A stretch of DNA of 64,000 bases, taken from assembly GCF_002742625.1 (NCBI RefSeq), contig NZ_PEBF01000002.1:201332-265331 (forward strand), read 5' to 3'. Under the pieces are notes generated by a model. That model did not search any database and had not been told where the DNA came from. It saw only the letters and a program-made list of their open reading frames with translations. Positions 59,608 through 64,000 of the stretch are shown piece after piece. Made by a program: the position numbers and the translations under genes. Position 1 is the first letter of the stretch. Every line of letters starts with the position of its first letter. This DNA is from Caulobacter sp. FWC2. GTDB taxonomy: Bacteria > Pseudomonadota > Alphaproteobacteria > Caulobacterales > Caulobacteraceae.

Positions 59608-60524
59608 ATGGATATCCGGGGTATCGGCTATCTGGGCTTTGAAAGCCCCAACATCGAGGCCTGGCGCAGCTACGGACCCGAAGTCCTGGGTCTGGCCATC
59701 GCGCCCTCGCCGGAGGACGAGCCGGACGCGCTCTATCTGAAGATGGACGATCGGCGCTATCGTTTCGCCTTCCAGCCTGGGCCGATCGACAAGCTGGCCT
59801 ATATCGGCTGGGAATGCGTCAACCGGATCGCGTTCGAAAAGGCCGTCAAGAAGCTCCAGGACGCGGGCATCGCCTTGGAGCAGGGCGGCGATGACCTCAA
59901 GGTTCGCCGCGGGGTGCGCGATGTGGTCCGATTCAAGGATCCCGTGGGCTATCAGTACGAGCTGTTCTACGGCCAGAAGGGCGAGCCTGGCTCGTTTGTG
60001 CCGGGCCGTCGCCATGGCGGCTTCAACACCTACGGCCGGGGCTTTGGCCCATGTCGTGGTGATGACCCCGGAATATGGCCCGGAGCTGGACGACTTCCTG
60101 ATCAATATCATGGGCTTCCAATGGTATGGATCGGGCGCGGGCAAGGGCCGGACCGGGTTCTATCGCGCCGGGCTCAACAACCTGACCAGCCACGACATCG
60201 GCTATGGCCACGCCCCCGGTCGGATGGGCATCCAGCACATCGGCCTGTTGACCGGCGATCTTCCGTGATGTCGGCGAAACCTGGGACATCGTCAACAAGC
60301 GCCAGATCCAAGTGCAGATGACCCTGGGGCAACACACCCAGGACCCGCATTTCTCCTTCTACCACTTCAGCCCTTCGGGCTTCGCCGTCGAAGTGATCGC
60401 CGAAACCCACCCCTGGCCCGGCGATCCCTTCGAACTGAACGCCGAGCGCCTGAGCTACTGGGGGCACCAGCTGGTCGGGCCCATCCTCGGCACGACCATC
60501 CGCACGCCCGAGGAGCTGCGCTGA
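59608..60524 (+). pseudogene. Extradiol ring-cleavage dioxygenase (type I, two-domain), frameshifted
   Basis: Read across frames it gives about 305 residues, the normal length of BphC/HsaC/DitC-type enzymes. Fragment 1 (59608 to about 60045) is the N-terminal VOC domain. Fragment 2 (to about 60265) carries His ligands in LAHVVVM and IQHIGLL. Fragment 3 (to 60524) carries the Glu ligand in GFAVEVIAE. One extra T in TTT near 60043 and one extra base in CTTCC near 60260 would explain both breaks. It would cleave a catechol-type ring next to the hydroxyls with Fe(II). GAGGAA precedes ATG 59608. Confidence 0.82.
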
Positions 60525-61335
60525 TGGGGCTGCTCGACGGCAAGGTCGCCTTGGTCACGGGCGGCGGCGGCGGCATCGGCCGCGGCATCGCCCGCCGTTT
60601 CATCCGGGAAGGCGCGACCGTCCTGGTCGCCGAATTCAACGAGGACTATTGCGCGACCATCAAGGCGGAGCTGACCGAGGAGCTGGGCGGGCGGGCCGAA
60701 GTGATTAAGGCCGATGTGCGCGTCAAGGACCAGATCCAGGGCGCGGTGCAGAAGGCGGTCGATCTGTTCGGCGGCCTCGACATCCTCGTCAACAACGCCT
60801 TCACCCTCAGCCCCAAGGTCCTGCTCGAGCAGAAGACCGACGAGATGCTGGACAGCACCCTGCATTCGGGCTCTGGGCGGGGTGGTGGGCCATGCAAGCC
60901 GCGCGGCCCCACATGGCCGCCCGCGGCGGCGGCTCGATCATCAACTTCTATTCGATCGACGTGGAGACAGCCGCCTGGCTGAACGCCGACTACAACATCA
61001 CCAAATCGGCGCTCCGCGGCCTCACGCGCAGCGCCGCCCACGAGTGGGGGCGGTTCAACATCCGGGTCAACCTGCTGTCGCCGGCGGCGATGGGCACGGT
61101 CTTTCACCGCATGGCCGAGGCCATGCCGGGCTTCGCCGAGATGGCGGCCTCGCGCAAGCCTCTGCTGCGCAACGGCGACCCTGAAGAGGATATCGCGCCC
61201 GTCGCGGTGTTCCTGGCCTCGGAGATGTCGCGCTTCGTGACCGGCGAACTGATCAACGTCGATGGCGGTCTGCACATGCCAGGCTACCAGTCGCGACCGC
61301 CGAACGTCGCGGAGATGGAACAACAAGGCGGCTAG
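60524..61335 (+). pseudogene. Short-chain dehydrogenase, one frameshift
   Basis: About 270 residues if read across frames: VALVTGGGGGIGRGIA, DILVNNAF, then after a one-base deletion near 60872 WWAMQAARPHMAARGGGSIINFYSID, the catalytic YNITK, and FVTGELINVDGG. ATG 60524 overlaps the stop of the extradiol dioxygenase. Its start MGLLDGKVALVTG is nearly the same as that of the following SDR, suggesting tandem duplication. A cis-diol dehydrogenase role beside the dioxygenases is inferred. Confidence 0.78.
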
Positions 61336-61357
61336 AGCCGTCCAAGGGGAGACACAG

Positions 61358-62184
61358 ATGGGTTTACTGGACGGCAAGGTGGCGCTGGTCACCGGCGCGG
61401 CCGGCTCTATCGGCTCGGAGACGGCGCTGGCGCTGGCCGAAAAGGGCGCGCGGGTCGTGCTGACCGACCTTCGGGCTCCGGAGCTTTCAGCGGTCACCGA
61501 TCGCTTGCAGGCGCAAGGTCACGAGGTGGCCTGCAAGGTCGGGGACATCACCGACGAGGACGACATCCGGGCGGTGGTCGAGTTCGCCGTCGCGACCTTC
61601 GGCGGCGTCGACATCCTCGACAACAACGCCGGCGCGACGGGCTTTTCATCCCGCGACCTGGACATCCCTGAGATGCCCGTCGAGCTTTGGGATCAGGTCC
61701 AGTCGATCAACGCCCGCGCGCCGATGCTGTTTTGCAAGCACGCCATCCCGTCGATGCTGGCGCGGGGCGGCGGATCGATTGTCAACATCTCGTCGGGCCA
61801 GTCCCTTTCGGGCGACGTCAGCAATTTCGCCTATGCGGCGGGCAAGGCGCGGTGAACGCCCTGACCCGTCACCTGGCGACCGCATATAGCCCCAAGGGCG
61901 TGCGGGTCAACGCCATCGCCGCAGGTCTGATTATCCAGCCGGGCATGGAGCAACGGCTGCCCGCGCACATCCAGAACATCTTCCTGAGCCATTGCCTGGT
62001 GCCGCGCCTGGGGACCCCGCGCGACATCGCCAACATGGTGGTGTTCCTGGCGTCCGACCTCAGCTCCTACGTCACCGGCCAGATCCTCTCCGTCGACGGC
62101 GGGTTCACCGCGCACCTGCCCAGCGTGGCCGACATGCGGCCCACTATCGAAGGCATGAGAAAGGCGCCCGGCCAATGGAGTTGA
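61358..62184 (+). pseudogene. Short-chain dehydrogenase, one frameshift
   Basis: About 275 residues across frames from ATG 61358. VALVTGAAGSIGSETA, NNAGATGF, Ser in NISSGQSLSG and YAAGKA. A missing G near 61851 (GCGCGG for GCGGCGG) then throws the frame into TGA. The rest continues as VNALTRHLATAYSPKG to SYVTGQILSVDGGF. It is a paralogue of the preceding SDR and overlaps the start of the next. Confidence 0.78.
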
Positions 62185-62887
62185 AGGGAAAAACCGTCGT
62201 CCTGACCGGGGCCTCCGCCGGCATTGGCGCGGCGACGGCGCTCGATCTGAGCAACGCCGGTGCAATCTGGTGCTGACGAGCCGCCGGCTGGAGAAGCTCG
62301 AGGCGCTGGCCGCGACCTTGCCGGGCCCCAGCGCCTTGCTGGCGGCGGATATCGCCGAGCCCGATGTTCCAGAGCAACTTCTGGCGTTGGCCAAGGCGCG
62401 ATTTGGCGCGCGCCGACGTGGTGATCAACAATGCCGGGGTCATGGCCGTCGGAACGATGGACACCATCGATCTCGACGCCGTCAGCTACATGATCCGGGT
62501 TAACTTCGAGGCCGTGGTGCGCTCGTCCTACGTGTTCGCTCGAGAGTTTCGCGGTCAGTCGTCTGGCGCGATCATCAACGTGTCGAGCATCAGCGCCTAC
62601 CTGATCTCCCGGGCGGGCGGCGTCTATGGGGGCTCAAGCATGCGCTCGAGGCCTTCACCCAATCGCTGCGGATCGAACTGGCCGGCGCTGGCGTCAAGGT
62701 CGGATCGATCGCGCCGGGTTCGACCTCAAGCGAGATGTTCGACAGGATGATGGCGGCGGCGAAGATTGAAGATCCGGTCGCGCTCGATCCCGAAGATATT
62801 CGCTCGGGCCATCCGGTTCATGCTTGAGCAGCCGACCACGCGACCATCGCGCGCCTGGCGATCTATCCGCAAAGCGAAGCCCACTAA
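62175..62887 (+). pseudogene. Short-chain dehydrogenase, about five frameshifts
   Basis: ATG 62175 starts MELKGKTVVLTGASAGIG. Single-base changes near 62262, 62405, 62637, 62803 and 62835 split the rest among frames, yet each piece is well conserved: LVLTSRRLEKLEAL, DVVINNAGVMAVGTM, NVSSISAYLISRAGGVYGGS, MMAAAKIEDPVALDPED, AIRFMLEQP, and a final stop at 62885-62887. The order and spacing are those of an ordinary SDR of about 237 residues. Confidence 0.75.
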
Positions 62888-62912
62888 GCCGGGCCTCTCC
62901 AAGGCCGCGATG

Positions 62913-62942
62913 CGTCATCCCCGCGGCGGTGCGGGGATGACG
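62913..62942. terminator. Hairpin between convergent SDR genes
   Basis: A perfect 12-bp stem CGTCATCCCCGC with GCGGGGATGACG around a 6-base loop, between the SDR ending at 62887 and the - strand SDR ending at 62961. There is no T run. It may be a bidirectional terminator or a REP-like element of the CGTCATCCC type. Confidence 0.55.
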
Positions 62943-62960
62943 ACCCGGCGCGGTGGGGCC

Positions 62961-63824
62961 CTAGGCGGCGGAGGCCGCTTCGAGAGTGGCCTGACGCTCC
63001 AGCCCCATTTCCTGCATTTCGCGCTTGAGGGTGGGATAGTAGGCGATCGCGCCCTGTAGGCCGCCCGAGACATCGATCGAGGCCGCGCTCAGGAAGGTCG
63101 CAAGGTCGCTGGCCAAGAACAGGCAGACATTGGCCACCTCCTCGGGACGGCCGAACCGACCGAGGGGCACGACCTTGACCACCATTTCGAGGAACTCCTC
63201 GCGCGAGATGGACGGGGGCATCTCCTTGTAGTGGCGATCCCACTGGCCCGTATCGATCCAACCCATGTTCAGGCTGTTGACCAGGATGTTGTCCTTGGCC
63301 AGCTGCTGGCCCAAGAGCTTGGCCAGGGCGATCCCCGCGGCGCGGTTGGTCACCGAGGGAATGCCGTCCGGCGTCGGCAGGGCCCCGGCCAGGGCGTTGA
63401 TGTTGATGATCCGCCCCCACTGTTGCGCGCGCATGTGAGGCACGACCGCCTGGACGAACCGGAAATGGGCGATCTGGATGTTGTTGGCGTGGTCGAGGAT
63501 ATCCTCGGGCTCCAAGGTTTCGAGGCTGCCGCCCTTGCCCTGGCCGGCGTTGTTGACCAGCACGTCGACGCCGCCCCAGGTTTCGGCGACCTGATTGACG
63601 AAGGCGCGAACGGCGGCGGTATTGCGCACATCGAGCGCGACTGCGATGACCTCCGCGGCGCCAAGCACGCGCATGTCTTCAGCGACGGCCGACAGCGTGT
63701 CGGGGTTGCGCGAGCAGATCGCCAGCCGCACGCCTTCGCGGGCGAAGGCCGCGGCCGTGGCCCGCCCGATTCCTCGGCTCGCGCCGGTCACAATCACCCG
63801 TTTGGCGCTCAGATCGATATGCAT
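62961..63824 (-). CDS. Atypical SDR lacking the YxxxK motif
   Basis: 287 residues, intact. VTGASRGIGRATAAAF, DVLVNNAGQGKGGSLE, then ININALAGALPTPDGIPSVTNRAAGIAL, where Ser and Tyr-x-x-x-Lys are replaced by Asn/Ala and VTNRA. The C-terminus FLSAASIDVSGGLQG is also unusual. It is the second SDR here with Arg-Ala-Gly in place of the Lys. Its upstream region carries the 29-bp element shared with 17.45 kb. Activity is not assigned. Confidence 0.78.
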   Translation of the reverse strand: MHIDLSAKRVIVTGASRGIGRATAAAFAREGVRLAICSRNPDTLSAVAEDMRVLGAAEVIAVALDVRNTAAVRAFVNQVAETWGGVDVLVNNAGQGKGGSLETLEPEDILDHANNIQIAHFRFVQAVVPHMRAQQWGRIININALAGALPTPDGIPSVTNRAAGIALAKLLGQQLAKDNILVNSLNMGWIDTGQWDRHYKEMPPSISREEFLEMVVKVVPLGRFGRPEEVANVCLFLASDLATFLSAASIDVSGGLQGAIAYYPTLKREMQEMGLERQATLEAASAA

Positions 63825-63868
63825 GTCCGATGTTTCCTCGAAGCTTCTGACGAGCTGTCCGATGTCGA

Positions 63869-63897
63869 TATTTTCTAGTCAAAACTCCGGTTTTTGT
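63869..63897. promoter_or_regulatory. 29-bp element shared with 17.45 kb
   Basis: TATTTTCTAG, ten bases, GGTTTTTGT: 23 of 29 bases match the element at 17447-17475. Its centre also reads CAAAA-N7-TTTTG, a dyad. It lies 45 bases upstream of the - strand SDR start and 92 bases before the last + strand gene. Confidence 0.4.
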
Positions 63898-63931
63898 CTC
63901 GTTTATTTTCCGAAAGCGGGCCGTACGCGGT

Positions 63932-63960
63932 TTGCGCGCCGAGGCGACGCAAGTTAGGCT
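63932..63960 (+). promoter_or_regulatory. Candidate promoter of the gene entering at the right edge
   Basis: TTGCGC (63932-63937), 17 bases, TAGGCT (63955-63960). The predicted start is near 63967, about 22 bases before ATG 63989, with CGGAG in between. Confidence 0.45.
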
Positions 63961-63988
63961 GAAGATTGTATATCGGAGCACCCCAAGC

Positions 63989-64000
63989 ATGACCTTCAGC
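63989..64000 (+). CDS. Start of an unidentified gene, cut by the window edge
   Basis: ATG ACC TTC AGC after a promoter-like sequence and CGGAG. Only four codons are visible, so no function can be given. Confidence 0.3.

Noticed and set aside
1..64000. tRNA, rRNA, riboswitch, IS element, integrase or attachment sites
   Set aside because: None was recognised on reading both strands; there are no transposase or integrase motifs and no terminal inverted repeats. Island acquisition by transfer therefore has no direct support here.

Overview
The window is about 64 kb of high-GC DNA and reads as an alphaproteobacterial chromosome, probably Caulobacterales (Caulobacter/Phenylobacterium type). The basis is codon use dominated by G/C in third positions, start-stop overlaps of the ATGA/GTGA kind, promoters with TTG-type -35 boxes and (G)CTAG-type -10 boxes spaced 17 bp, many TonB-dependent receptors, and no phage, IS or tRNA signals. 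The species call is inference; no 16S or marker gene is present.

Region 1 (1-13.2 kb) is core metabolism. It holds a partial regulator with two tandem MerR-like units, biotin synthase bioB, then a divergent Lrp-type regulator and a long tightly packed operon for branched-chain amino acid breakdown: the four subunits of branched-chain 2-oxoacid dehydrogenase (bkdA1, bkdA2, bkdB, lpdV), isovaleryl-CoA dehydrogenase (liuA), methylcrotonyl-CoA carboxylase (liuB, liuD), a MaoC hydratase and a CitE-type lyase. The last two stand where LiuC and HMG-CoA lyase would be expected, which matches the mycobacterial (R)-HMG-CoA version of leucine catabolism.

Region 2 (13.3-57.2 kb) is an accessory catabolic island of many short, mostly divergent operons. 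It contains a ferredoxin reductase, an IclR regulator, a TetR regulator, an amidohydrolase, five acyl-CoA dehydrogenases (two as an adjacent pair, one next to a separate phosphotransferase in an ACAD10/11-like arrangement), two crotonases, a 3-hydroxyacyl-CoA dehydrogenase, a classical thiolase, an SCP2-type thiolase with its DUF35 partner, an acyl-CoA synthetase, two FAH-family hydrolases each meeting an SDR tail to tail, three TonB receptors, transporters, a cytochrome P450, a limonene-epoxide-hydrolase-like enzyme, and a Rieske ring-hydroxylating dioxygenase. A repeated half-site TATCAGAAT, often completed to a palindrome by ATTCTGATA after 3 bp, occurs in most of these promoters and suggests one regulon, with the IclR protein as the likeliest regulator.

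Region 3 (57.2-62.9 kb) continues the ring-degradation genes on the + strand: a small Fe-S ferredoxin, a GPH-type transporter, an SDR, a two-domain extradiol dioxygenase and three more SDRs. Every gene here after the transporter is broken by single-base indels, while the other 58 kb shows at most one comparable case. This is either a low-quality patch of sequence or a decaying block. Region 4 (62.9-64 kb) holds one intact SDR and the start of another gene.

Taken together, Regions 2 and 3 carry outer-membrane uptake, P450 and dioxygenase hydroxylation with electron-transfer partners, diol dehydrogenation, meta-cleavage, hydrolysis, CoA activation, beta-oxidation and retro-aldol/thiolytic steps. 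The gene set most resembles the dit cluster for abietane diterpenoids (resin acids) of Pseudomonas and Burkholderia, with some features of steroid and ibuprofen degradation. The actual substrate cannot be read from sequence.
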